Below, one piece after another: positions 56,857 through 64,000 of a stretch of 64,000 nt of DNA. The position numbers and the translations under genes were made by a program. Numbering within the stretch: the first letter of the stretch is position 1; each line of letters begins with the position of its first letter. This stretch comes from Spirochaetia bacterium 38H-sp (GTDB lineage: Bacteria; Spirochaetota; Spirochaetia; Winmispirales; Winmispiraceae). The notes beneath the pieces were generated by a model, which worked only from the letters and a program-made list of their open reading frames with translations, did no database searches and was not told where the DNA came from. The stretch is from assembly GCA_039023545.1 (NCBI GenBank), contig JBCHKQ010000001.1, positions 248,001-312,000 of the forward strand, read 5' to 3'.

Positions 56857-58215
56857 CTATGCGGCTGCTGTTTCCATTTTTTTTATGGATCTGGGTATCC
56901 ATATGGCAGATATGAGTGCCGTAAGCAAGTTACCTAGCATTACTCCTCCCCATACTCCGTATATCCCCCAGTCAAATACATAAACAAAGATTATCACCGC
57001 CGGAACCGCAAGCAATATAAGCCTTAAAAGAACAAGTACCATGCCGTTCCAGCCTTTTCCTACCGCCTGGAAAAATGAGCGTCCCAGTATCCCAAGAGAA
57101 GAAAAGATAAAAGCATATTCCAAAAATCTTACCTGTCTTACAGCATAATCCAGAACCTCAGGAACGTCCGTAAAGAATGCATATATCTTGGGTGCAAATA
57201 TAACAATCAGAAAAACTACCACAGCAGAAACGGATATAGAAACAGTAATAGCTGTGCTCCAGGCCTTTTTTACTCTGTCAAAGCGCTTTCTTCCGTAGTT
57301 CTGTCCCACTATAGTAACAATGGCCGAAGCTATTGCAAATATGGGCATCAATACCGCCTGATCTATTCTACCACACAAAGCAAAGGCAGTAAGAGCTCTT
57401 TCGTCTATGGATATAACTACCGTATTAAATATAAGGAAGCTAAGGGACATAATCATCTGTCCCAATGCCTGTGGGAAGCCCACAACTGTTATCTCTTTCA
57501 TAACATATGCTCTAAAACCAGAAAGCTTAAAGTGTACAGGAACTCTAGTCCTTCCGGACAGGAAGATAAAGACTATGTACAGAAAGGCTATTGCCTGAGA
57601 AATTACAGTCGCTAGTGCTGCACCTTTTATACCCATGTTAAAGACAAATATAGCTATCGGGTCCAGTATGACATTTAACACTGTACCAAGTATCATAGAA
57701 ACCATAACATATTTCATGAGCCCTTCACCTTGCAGAACTCCCATAAAGACGTTGGCAATAAACATAAAGGCAGCAGCAGGAAGTATATAAGCAAGATAAT
57801 CTCTTGCATTGGCAAAATAGCTTCCTTCTGCTCCCAGCATGGATACCAGAGGATTGAGGAATATATACCCCAATACGAGAACAAGGATGCTGATTATTAC
57901 CGCAAGAAATATGCCCGAGTCGGCTGCAGCATCCAACTTGTCCTCGCTTTTTTCTCCCACAGCTCTTGCAACAAGAGAGGCTGTTCCTACCATGAGGCCA
58001 TTGCTAAGTGCAATTATAAAAAACATAAGAGGGAAAATTATTCCCACTCCTCCAACAATAGACGGATCAGAAAGATCAATTCTGCTTATCCAGATTGTAT
58101 CGGTTATGTTATAAATAAGCTGAAAAACCATACCTGCAAATATTGGCAATGCAAGCTTTAGTATAAGAGGCAGAATAGGACCGTTAAACATCTGCTCTTC
58201 TCTGTTTGCTTCCAT
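56857..58215 (-). CDS. MATE-family multidrug/cation exporter
   Basis: A 452-residue protein with 12 transmembrane helices in two bundles. Typical MATE features are PLILKLALPIFAGMVFQLIYNITDTIWISR near the N-terminus, the GTASLVARAVGEKSEDKLDAA loop, and GFPQALGQMIMSLSFLIFN in the second half, with FAIASAIVTIVGQNYGRKRFDRV after TM8 (landmarks). Members export drugs or metabolites with Na+ or H+. The substrate is unknown. It lies downstream of pyrC on the same strand across a 78-bp gap, and is probably transcribed on its own. Confidence 0.93.
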   Translation of the reverse strand: MEANREEQMFNGPILPLILKLALPIFAGMVFQLIYNITDTIWISRIDLSDPSIVGGVGIIFPLMFFIIALSNGLMVGTASLVARAVGEKSEDKLDAAADSGIFLAVIISILVLVLGYIFLNPLVSMLGAEGSYFANARDYLAYILPAAAFMFIANVFMGVLQGEGLMKYVMVSMILGTVLNVILDPIAIFVFNMGIKGAALATVISQAIAFLYIVFIFLSGRTRVPVHFKLSGFRAYVMKEITVVGFPQALGQMIMSLSFLIFNTVVISIDERALTAFALCGRIDQAVLMPIFAIASAIVTIVGQNYGRKRFDRVKKAWSTAITVSISVSAVVVFLIVIFAPKIYAFFTDVPEVLDYAVRQVRFLEYAFIFSSLGILGRSFFQAVGKGWNGMVLVLLRLILLAVPAVIIFVYVFDWGIYGVWGGVMLGNLLTALISAIWIPRSIKKMETAAA

Positions 58216-58293
58216 ATTTTGTTTTCTCCCGTAAAAAATAGATTAAACGTCTAACTAATCAAAAATAAAAAATAAATTAGTCCGAGTCAAAGA

Positions 58294-59289
58294 TTATTGT
58301 GATATTTTCCATTCTAGTTTCATACCAGAACAGGCAGAAACAATATCTCCATATTTTTCCGGTACTATCCACTCACGTCTAACAAGACAAATAGTCCCTT
58401 TATTGCGTGGAAGTCCATAAAAATCAGCACCATAGACAGAGGTAAAGCCTTCCAGCTTTTCCAAAACCCCATTATTATAAAAAAGAGTGGCCAGCGCTTC
58501 TACAGCATATGGAGCAGTATAAACACCTGCAGCTCCGGCGAGTTTTTTCTCCATATTATGCGGAGCACTATCAGAACCAAAGAAAAATCTACTATTCCCG
58601 GAAAAAACGACCTCTCTTATAGCATCCCTGTCTGCCTTTGTCTTGACAACAGGCTTACAAAACAGATGCGGATTGAGCCCGCCTCCCATAAGATCATCAA
58701 GTGTAAAAAGAAGATGATGCAGTGTTACAGTAGCCGCCATTATATTATCAGGGAAGGAGTGCACAAAGTCTATTGTAGCCTTGTCGGAGACATGCTCAAA
58801 AACCATCTTAAGAGAAGGAAAATTCTTATGTATCTTTTCCACAACAGGAAAGAAGGCTCTTTCTCTATCCAAAACAGAGGCAGAAGGTTCTTCTCCATGA
58901 AAACATAAAACCAAGCCGATTTTTTCCATGGCAGCAAGAGCAGGAAAAACAGACTCAACATCTTTTGCTCCATCTTCCGCATTAGTTGTAGCCCCTCTAG
59001 GATAATATTTTCCGGCAATTGCTCCAGCTTTTTTTAATAAAGTTATATCCTGCTCTTTCATATCCGGCATTATTTTAAAAACAGGAATTAAATCCAAAGA
59101 AGGTGCTGCTTTTTTTATATGGGAAGCATATCTTTTTATATCCTCAGGGCTTGTAACAGGCGGTATAGTATTAGGCATAGCAAGTACTCTGGCAAAACTT
59201 TTACTTGCGTCTCTTGCATAGTTTACAAGTTCTTTACCTTGTCTGAGATGTATATGAAAATCATCCGGTTTTATAAGCACGTGCTCCAT
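58294..59289 (-). CDS. pyrC: Dihydroorotase, homodimeric PyrC type
   Basis: PyrC closes carbamoyl-aspartate to dihydroorotate in pyrimidine synthesis. The metal site is complete: PDDFHIHLRQG, carboxylated Lys in AGKYYPRGATTN, LCFHGEEP, FEHVSD and the catalytic Asp in FFGSDSAPHNMEKK. At 331 aa it fits the E. coli-type enzyme. Its start ATG 59289 overlaps the end of the zinc-phospholipase-like gene by 19 bp, so the three genes MFS-PLC-like-pyrC form one leftward transcript. pyrG at 10 kb is the other pyrimidine gene in the window. Confidence 0.95.
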   Translation of the reverse strand: MEHVLIKPDDFHIHLRQGKELVNYARDASKSFARVLAMPNTIPPVTSPEDIKRYASHIKKAAPSLDLIPVFKIMPDMKEQDITLLKKAGAIAGKYYPRGATTNAEDGAKDVESVFPALAAMEKIGLVLCFHGEEPSASVLDRERAFFPVVEKIHKNFPSLKMVFEHVSDKATIDFVHSFPDNIMAATVTLHHLLFTLDDLMGGGLNPHLFCKPVVKTKADRDAIREVVFSGNSRFFFGSDSAPHNMEKKLAGAAGVYTAPYAVEALATLFYNNGVLEKLEGFTSVYGADFYGLPRNKGTICLVRREWIVPEKYGDIVSACSGMKLEWKISQ

Positions 59290-60245
59290 AATCTCTTGAT
59301 AGGCTCCCTTGATATATCAAAATAAACCATAGGCTCATTACGGTCAACAGACAGACCTGTCTCCAGATTGTTCCCTTCCGGCCAATCAGGAACCATATTC
59401 TTCTCGGAAGCACTCTCCATAGTTTTCCACAGCCCCAGTATCTTATCTACGGTATCGTTTATGAGTTTAGCTACTGTTATCTTTGCTTTTTTTCCGGTAA
59501 CAGGATGCTGATATTCATATTCGTTATTCCATATATTTTTATTCTCTTCAAAACATTTTCTATAAAAAATAGCTCTGAAGGATTTTAAAGAAGGAATAAA
59601 AAAGGATAAAAAATCATTCAGACCACACCAAAAAGATGAAGAAAACCTCTTCTGAAACCAGATATGACTCCTAAGCCCCTTTTTACAATCTGTCATGTGT
59701 TTGTCATCATTATACCAAATAAAAGAAAGCATTTTTAAGAAAAAGACATTATCAGAATACTTCATAAGCATATTTTCCAGAGATGCAGATAAGGGAACCG
59801 TAACTTCATCTTTCATATACAGATCCATACTACTTTCTATGGCATAATGCCGCATATTGGAACCTGTTCTTACTTCTTCCACGGGCGTTTCATTATCTCC
59901 TGAAAAGAAAAAAACCATAGGATGAAAATGAATATCAGCCATGACATGGGTAACATAACCTGCAATAAAGCTATCTCTGAGCTCTCTATCAGATTCAAAA
60001 TCGGAAATAGAAAAAAGACGTTTGACAGGAAGAAGACTATCCACACCTGATTTCCCATGAAGAAGACTTGATATTCTGTTTTTGTCCGACCCTTCTGCTC
60101 TAAGGGCATAAAATATTGTATCAGGAGCAACAGAACCATAGAAAAACAAACCCATATGTTTTTCTATGGCTTTTTTGAGGTAAGAGTCTTTTAAGCTATT
60201 ATAAGCTGTATATGCAATTGAAAAATGCGTATACTCCTTAGGCAT
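59271..60245 (-). CDS. Zinc-dependent phospholipase C/S1-P1-nuclease-like protein
   Basis: A 324-residue protein with a N-terminal HFSIAYTAYNSL and GLFFYGSVAPDTIFY, then FIAGYVTHVMADIHFHPMV and RHYAIESSMDL. The spread of His and Asp residues in helices is that of the zinc-dependent phospholipase C (PF00882) family, which also holds many proteins of unknown substrate. There is no signal peptide, so it is probably cytoplasmic, unlike the secreted toxins of this family. It overlaps the MFS gene upstream by 8 bp and pyrC downstream by 19 bp. A lipid role is only inferred from the fold. Confidence 0.82.
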   Translation of the reverse strand: MPKEYTHFSIAYTAYNSLKDSYLKKAIEKHMGLFFYGSVAPDTIFYALRAEGSDKNRISSLLHGKSGVDSLLPVKRLFSISDFESDRELRDSFIAGYVTHVMADIHFHPMVFFFSGDNETPVEEVRTGSNMRHYAIESSMDLYMKDEVTVPLSASLENMLMKYSDNVFFLKMLSFIWYNDDKHMTDCKKGLRSHIWFQKRFSSSFWCGLNDFLSFFIPSLKSFRAIFYRKCFEENKNIWNNEYEYQHPVTGKKAKITVAKLINDTVDKILGLWKTMESASEKNMVPDWPEGNNLETGLSVDRNEPMVYFDISREPIKRLWSTCL

Positions 60246-61518
60246 TATTTTGTTCCTTTTCCATATAAGATACTTTTATGAGAGAAATAAGCCCAACTAT
60301 AAACAAAATCAAAAGACTGGATATTCCCACAGATGTATTCTTGGTAAGGTCACCCAGCCCTCCAACCAGTGCAGGGCCCATAATTGCTGCAAATTTGCCC
60401 ATTACATTGTAAAAGCCAAAGAACTCCGCCGATTTTTCCTTGGGTACAAGCTTTGCATAATAAGAACGACTCAGAGACTGAATCCCTCCCTGAGCTGTTC
60501 CTACAAGCATGGCAAGCCCCCAGAAAAAAGCTGTTTTAAGACCTACTCCAGGCAAATAGGGAAGGAAAATAGCAATAAAGACTATAACAAAGTATGTCCC
60601 CAGACCGAAAAATAAAACAGGTCTCGTACCAAATTTCTTTGCAAACCAACCATAAATAAGAGAAAATGGAAAAGCAACAAATTGAACAACAAGAAGTATC
60701 AACAAGAGAGTATTGTCCGTGAGCCCTATATCAAGGCCTATTGGAATAGCCATCTTTATAATTGTTACAACACCATCAATATAGAAAAAATATGCAATAA
60801 GAAAAATAAAAAGTGCTTTATATTCTCTTGCATTCTTAAAGGTATGATAAATACGTACAAACGCTTCTTTTATGGGGTTACCTTTATGCTCAACAAAATA
60901 CTTTTGTTTTACAAATATAAAAAACGGGATAGTAAAAACTGCCCACCAACCAGCAGCAATCAGAAAAGAAACTCTGGTCATCGCATCTGTAGTTACAGAA
61001 GGAAGAAACTTGGGAAACTGACTTATCAGGACATAAGAAATGATAAAGGGTATATTGCCTCCAATATACCCCCAGGCATAAGCACTTGTGGAAACCCTAT
61101 CCATTTTGTCATTGCTTGTTATATCTATAAGCATTGAATCATAAAAAATATTAGCTCCGGAAAAACCCAAAATAGAAAGAGCAAATAAAATAATACCTGC
61201 CATCCAGTTACCTACAGCAATAAAGGCAAGCCCTGCCGAGGAAAGAACACCCATCATAAAAAAGACAGTAAAAAAGCGTTTTTTGCTGTCTTTGTAATCT
61301 GCAAGAGTTCCCAAAACAGGAGAAAGTATTGCAATAACAGCTGCAACTATACTATTTGCATACCCTATTATCGCAGTGGAAGAATGCTCATCCATATCTT
61401 GGGCAAGAACTTTTTTAAAAAATATTGGAAATATAACTGTCATGATAATCATAGTGTGTGCCGAGTTTGCCCAGTCATAAAGAATCCAGCTTTTTTCTTG
61501 TATGTTTGTCCTGCTCAT
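60238..61518 (-). CDS. MFS transporter, UMF1/Atg22-like family
   Basis: A 426-residue protein with about 12 transmembrane helices. The N-terminus EKSWILYDWANSAHTMIIM is a hallmark of the UMF1/Atg22 group, followed by SPVLGTLADYKDSKKRFF (the MFS loop 2-3 motif) and YGWFAKKFGTRPVLFFGLG. Eukaryotic Atg22 exports amino acids from the vacuole; for bacteria the substrate is not known. GCCTCC-complement GGAGGC lies before ATG 61518. It overlaps the PLC-like gene by 8 bp and starts the three-gene leftward transcript. Confidence 0.9.
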   Translation of the reverse strand: MSRTNIQEKSWILYDWANSAHTMIIMTVIFPIFFKKVLAQDMDEHSSTAIIGYANSIVAAVIAILSPVLGTLADYKDSKKRFFTVFFMMGVLSSAGLAFIAVGNWMAGIILFALSILGFSGANIFYDSMLIDITSNDKMDRVSTSAYAWGYIGGNIPFIISYVLISQFPKFLPSVTTDAMTRVSFLIAAGWWAVFTIPFFIFVKQKYFVEHKGNPIKEAFVRIYHTFKNAREYKALFIFLIAYFFYIDGVVTIIKMAIPIGLDIGLTDNTLLLILLVVQFVAFPFSLIYGWFAKKFGTRPVLFFGLGTYFVIVFIAIFLPYLPGVGLKTAFFWGLAMLVGTAQGGIQSLSRSYYAKLVPKEKSAEFFGFYNVMGKFAAIMGPALVGGLGDLTKNTSVGISSLLILFIVGLISLIKVSYMEKEQNNA

Positions 61519-61582
61519 ACTGCCTCCTTGGAAAGATAAAGATATATTATATCATTTTAAAAAATACAGAAACCTTTTTTTG

Positions 61583-61611
61583 TTGTTATTGCATTAAAAA
61601 TGCATTAATAT
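61583..61611 (+). promoter_or_regulatory. Possible promoter of the DUF4954 gene
   Basis: TTGTTA (61583-61588), 17-nt spacer, TAATAT (61606-61611), 9 nt before ATG 61621. An inverted repeat TGCATT/AATGCA (61590-61604) lies in the spacer. No Shine-Dalgarno is present, so the leader is very short. Confidence 0.4.
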
Positions 61612-61620
61612 AGCCTAAAT

Positions 61621-63423
61621 ATGAAAGAAACTATTATACAAGCACTTAGACGAGAAACTGCCCTGGAAAAAGAAATAAATATGCTAAAAGAAAAAATAAA
61701 AAATATTAAATCCAGAGCACTTAGCAAAGAAGAAATAAACATTCTAGAAAAACAGGGCAATATAAGCTCAGACTGGTCAAAAATAAGAGTTGCAGAAGAT
61801 TTTAATCCCAAATGCATTTTCTATTCTTTTTTTATAGGTGATTGTTATATCTCAAAAATAGAAAAACAGGATATATACTCATATCCTTCGGGAATCTATC
61901 ACAGTACAATAAAAGAAAGTATTATTCTTGATACTTGTTCCATAAACAGATGTGCAATGCTTGATAATTTTATAATAGATAAAAATGCTCTTCTTATAGA
62001 AGTAACAGGCAGTAATAAAAATCAATTTACTCCAGGGATAGGTCCCAAAATATCCTGTGGCATAGAAACAGGAGGAAGAGAAATAAACCTTTCGGTATTT
62101 ATAACTCCGGAAATAGCAGAAGTATTCACAAGCAGACCATTGGATAAAAAAACAATTGAAGAAGAAAAAAAACGCATAGAAGAATATCGCTCTCTAGCTG
62201 GTATGACAAAAACATACATAGGAAAAAATTGCATACTGCAAAATGCAAAAGATCTGGAAGAATGCTGGATAGGAGACAACTCCAAGATAACATCAAGTAT
62301 AATAAGAAAAAGCACTATAATATCCAGCCTTGATTCTCCTGTAAACATAAGTCATAACAGCTATATAGAGAATTCTATAATTCAATATGGTGCAGAAATA
62401 AAACGTGGTGCTATAGTAAGATCCAGCTTAATTATGGAAACAAGCGGGGCGGAAGACCACGGCAAGATAGATAGCTGTATAATATTTCCCAATACTCATA
62501 TAGCAAAAGGAGAGGTAACGGCAAGCCTGATTGGACCATTTGTGGGGATGCACCACCAATCCCTTTTAATTGCAGCATACTGGCCGGAGGGAAAAGGTAA
62601 CGTTGCATACGGAGCCAATGTAGGCTCAAACCATACCTCAAGACAACCAGATCAAGAAATCTGGCCAGGAGAAGGAATGTTTTTTGGTCTTGGCTGCGTG
62701 GTAAAATTCCCTGCAAACTTTAGAAATGCACCTTACAGCACAATAGCATCGGGAATAACAACACTACCACAAAAGATGGAATTCCCTTTTTCTCTTATCG
62801 TACAGCCACTGTCTCCCATAGAAGATGTACCACCTGCTTTCAATCAGATTATCCCCGCCTGGGCTCTCACTAGCAATCTATACGGGATTTTTAGAAACCA
62901 GGAAAAGTTTAGAACCAGAAACAGAGCAAAATACTATTCACCTGTTTACGAGATTTTTCGCCCAAAAATAATAAAACTCATGCACACAGCTCTAAAACGG
63001 CTTCAAAACCCACCGGAGATATCAAATATTTATAAATCAGGAGATATAAGAGGATTAGGAAAAAACGTACTATTAGAAGCAGACAGACTTAGGGCAATAG
63101 ATGCTTATAGATTTTTTATCAATTACGGATTGCTTAGAATCATTCTTGGAATAGTAAAAACAAAAGAAACAGAAAGCTGGAAAAAAGAAATAGCCGATAT
63201 AACAGAAGAATACGATTTAACCAGCCAACCAAGACCGATTCTAATACAAAAATATATGGAAATGCTGCCGATAATAAGAGAATCAATAACAAAATCCAGG
63301 AAAAAAGATTTTATAAGAGGCAGGAGAGTTATAGACGATTATGACCTTACACATCAGGAAGAAGATGCCTTTTTTAAAGCTATAGAAAAAAGGTTTAAAG
63401 AAGAAGAGGAGGCCCTTCTATAG
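61621..63423 (+). CDS. DUF4954-family left-handed beta-helix (hexapeptide) protein
   Basis: A 600-residue protein. After an N-terminal coiled coil (ETALEKEINMLKEKIKNIK) it has a long series of short hydrophobic repeats spaced about six residues (TIKESIILDTCSINRCAMLDNFII, LEECWIGDNSKITSSIIRKSTII, NSYIENSIIQYGAEIKRGAIVRSSLI; landmarks), as in left-handed beta-helix acyl/nucleotidyltransferases. A conserved block YWPEGKGNVAYGANVGSNHTSR follows. This is DUF4954, seen in spirochaetes and Bacteroidota; a sugar-nucleotide or acyl transfer role is suspected from the fold only. The stop codon lies inside the first arm of the terminator. Confidence 0.87.
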   Translation: MKETIIQALRRETALEKEINMLKEKIKNIKSRALSKEEINILEKQGNISSDWSKIRVAEDFNPKCIFYSFFIGDCYISKIEKQDIYSYPSGIYHSTIKESIILDTCSINRCAMLDNFIIDKNALLIEVTGSNKNQFTPGIGPKISCGIETGGREINLSVFITPEIAEVFTSRPLDKKTIEEEKKRIEEYRSLAGMTKTYIGKNCILQNAKDLEECWIGDNSKITSSIIRKSTIISSLDSPVNISHNSYIENSIIQYGAEIKRGAIVRSSLIMETSGAEDHGKIDSCIIFPNTHIAKGEVTASLIGPFVGMHHQSLLIAAYWPEGKGNVAYGANVGSNHTSRQPDQEIWPGEGMFFGLGCVVKFPANFRNAPYSTIASGITTLPQKMEFPFSLIVQPLSPIEDVPPAFNQIIPAWALTSNLYGIFRNQEKFRTRNRAKYYSPVYEIFRPKIIKLMHTALKRLQNPPEISNIYKSGDIRGLGKNVLLEADRLRAIDAYRFFINYGLLRIILGIVKTKETESWKKEIADITEEYDLTSQPRPILIQKYMEMLPIIRESITKSRKKDFIRGRRVIDDYDLTHQEEDAFFKAIEKRFKEEEEALL

Positions 63424-63436
63424 AAGGGCTGTTTTT
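63412..63436 (+). terminator. Intrinsic terminator of the DUF4954 gene
   Basis: GCCCTTC (63412-63418) pairs with GAAGGGC (63423-63429), loop TATA, then GTTTTT-type T-run. The stop codon TAG (63421-63423) is inside the hairpin. No GAACG tag. Confidence 0.88.
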
Positions 63437-63456
63437 GCAGCTATAAAAAAGATTAA

Positions 63457-63485
63457 TTGACATCAAAAGATACAGAGAATATACT
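63457..63485 (+). promoter_or_regulatory. Promoter of the last membrane-protein gene
   Basis: TTGACA (63457-63462), 17-nt spacer, TATACT (63480-63485): near-perfect consensus. The leader to ATG 63525 is about 32 nt. Confidence 0.78.
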
Positions 63486-63524
63486 TTTTATACATAGTCA
63501 ATTATTAATAGATTAGGGATACTC

Positions 63525-64000
63525 ATGTTAGATACAGCATATCAGACACGCATTTTTCTAGAAATAATCTTACTCTCCATGTCTTTTTTTTGGTCAGCAA
63601 GATTAAAATCTATACAATTGAATGTACTCAGATACATATCTGTCTCTTTTCTGCTTAGAGACTTACTGTATATGTTTATAAACAGTAGTTTTATTTTCAC
63701 ATTGGGTGATATATCTTTTGTAGCACTGTCTCTTTTATGGATAAGAACTTATAGTTCATCAAGGAATACAGACATAATTGTAATAATAATTTCTTCCATA
63801 ACCGCAATAACAATATTTCTGCTCAATTTTCTAGGTGTATTTAACATCACTATTATTTTGGGAATCATTCCGCTAAGTATAATAACAATATATTTTTTAG
63901 TAGAATACACAAGGATATCAATACACAATACAGAAGGGGCAGAAGACATAATAGGCATAAGACCTTTTGCTATTCTTACCATTATATCAAGCCCTTTTCT
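63525..64000 (+). CDS. Multi-pass membrane protein, C-terminus beyond the right edge
   Basis: The frame is open from ATG 63525 to the end of the window (158 codons), with AGGGA before the start. It has about five hydrophobic helices in a row (FLEIILLSMSFFW, FIFTLGDISFVALSLLW, DIIVIIISSITAITIFLLNFLG, IILGIIPLSIITIYFLV and a further one beginning at the edge). The arrangement could be the N-terminal sensor of a GGDEF, HD-GYP or kinase protein, but the output domain is not in the window. A strong promoter is directly upstream. It is not a recognised family from this part. Confidence 0.72.
   Translation, partial: MLDTAYQTRIFLEIILLSMSFFWSARLKSIQLNVLRYISVSFLLRDLLYMFINSSFIFTLGDISFVALSLLWIRTYSSSRNTDIIVIIISSITAITIFLLNFLGVFNITIILGIIPLSIITIYFLVEYTRISIHNTEGAEDIIGIRPFAILTIISSPF

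Noticed and set aside
61590-61604. TGCATT-AAA-AATGCA as an operator of the DUF4954 gene
   Set aside because: The 6-bp AT-rich palindrome in a promoter spacer is short enough to be chance and no regulator gene is near.
1-64000. CRISPR arrays, insertion sequences, prophage, rRNA operon
   Set aside because: No regularly spaced repeats, transposase or integrase motifs, phage genes or rRNA sequences were found; only one tRNA is present.

Overview
The window looks like the chromosome of a spirochaete (Spirochaetota, probably Spirochaetales); this is inferred from gene content, not from a marker gene. Pointers are a PPi-type phosphofructokinase, an archaeal-type AspRS next to gatCAB, a MurA with Asp instead of the catalytic Cys, a helix-turn-helix/PTS-IIA fusion, DUF4954 and DUF6062 proteins, many lipoproteins with relaxed lipoboxes, and CheB/CheR/CheY/CheC chemotaxis genes. 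GC is roughly 40% by eye. I see no rRNA, prophage, insertion sequence or CRISPR array, so this is core chromosome.

Layout. 0-7 kb: a secreted protein cut by the left edge, rhomboid protease, rlmE, an ApbE lipoprotein, a NusG-II protein, a YhaN/YhaO-like ATPase-nuclease pair, a 56-residue ferredoxin. 7-14 kb: tRNA-Leu, a YmdB-like protein that has lost most metal ligands, cheR-cheB, pyrG-lptC-lptA-lptB. 14-18 kb: a leftward sugar operon pfp-SIS-PIG-L-aldose epimerase. 18-24 kb: GntR regulator with a membrane protein, two PTS-IIA-type regulators with a Kef-type antiporter, a secreted transglutaminase-like protein. 24-31 kb: cheY-cheC-diguanylate cyclase, aroA, ppx-ppk1. 31-38 kb: nfeD and two SPFH proteins, then gatC-gatA-gatB-aspS. 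38-45 kb: glycosidase, deoD, lipoate ligase and a four-gene envelope cluster. 45-51 kb: HD protein, lysC-thrC, lipoprotein, murA. 51-64 kb: CBS-SpoIIE phosphatase, htpG, a small outer-membrane protein, DUF6062, PPIC isomerase, MATE exporter, MFS-PLC-pyrC, DUF4954, and a membrane protein cut by the right edge.

The most unusual feature is not a gene. Fifteen intergenic hairpins carry the same short tag, consensus A-C-C-G-A-A-C-G with core (C/T)GAACG, directly 5' of the stem in the reading direction of the hairpin. The stems have unrelated sequences. Most are intrinsic terminators with T-runs. About a third are a composite form: an outer stem enclosing up to about 40 nt, then a small TGCC-N3-GGCA hairpin. 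At least five do not follow any gene in their own orientation and lie upstream of the promoter of an oppositely oriented gene.

A second theme is leaderless transcription. The rhomboid, aroA, ppx and nfeD genes have a -10 box 6-7 nt before ATG and no Shine-Dalgarno sequence, while most other genes have strong GGAGG-type sites. Several starts given here were moved to an internal ATG/GTG on the basis of ribosome-binding site or promoter position.
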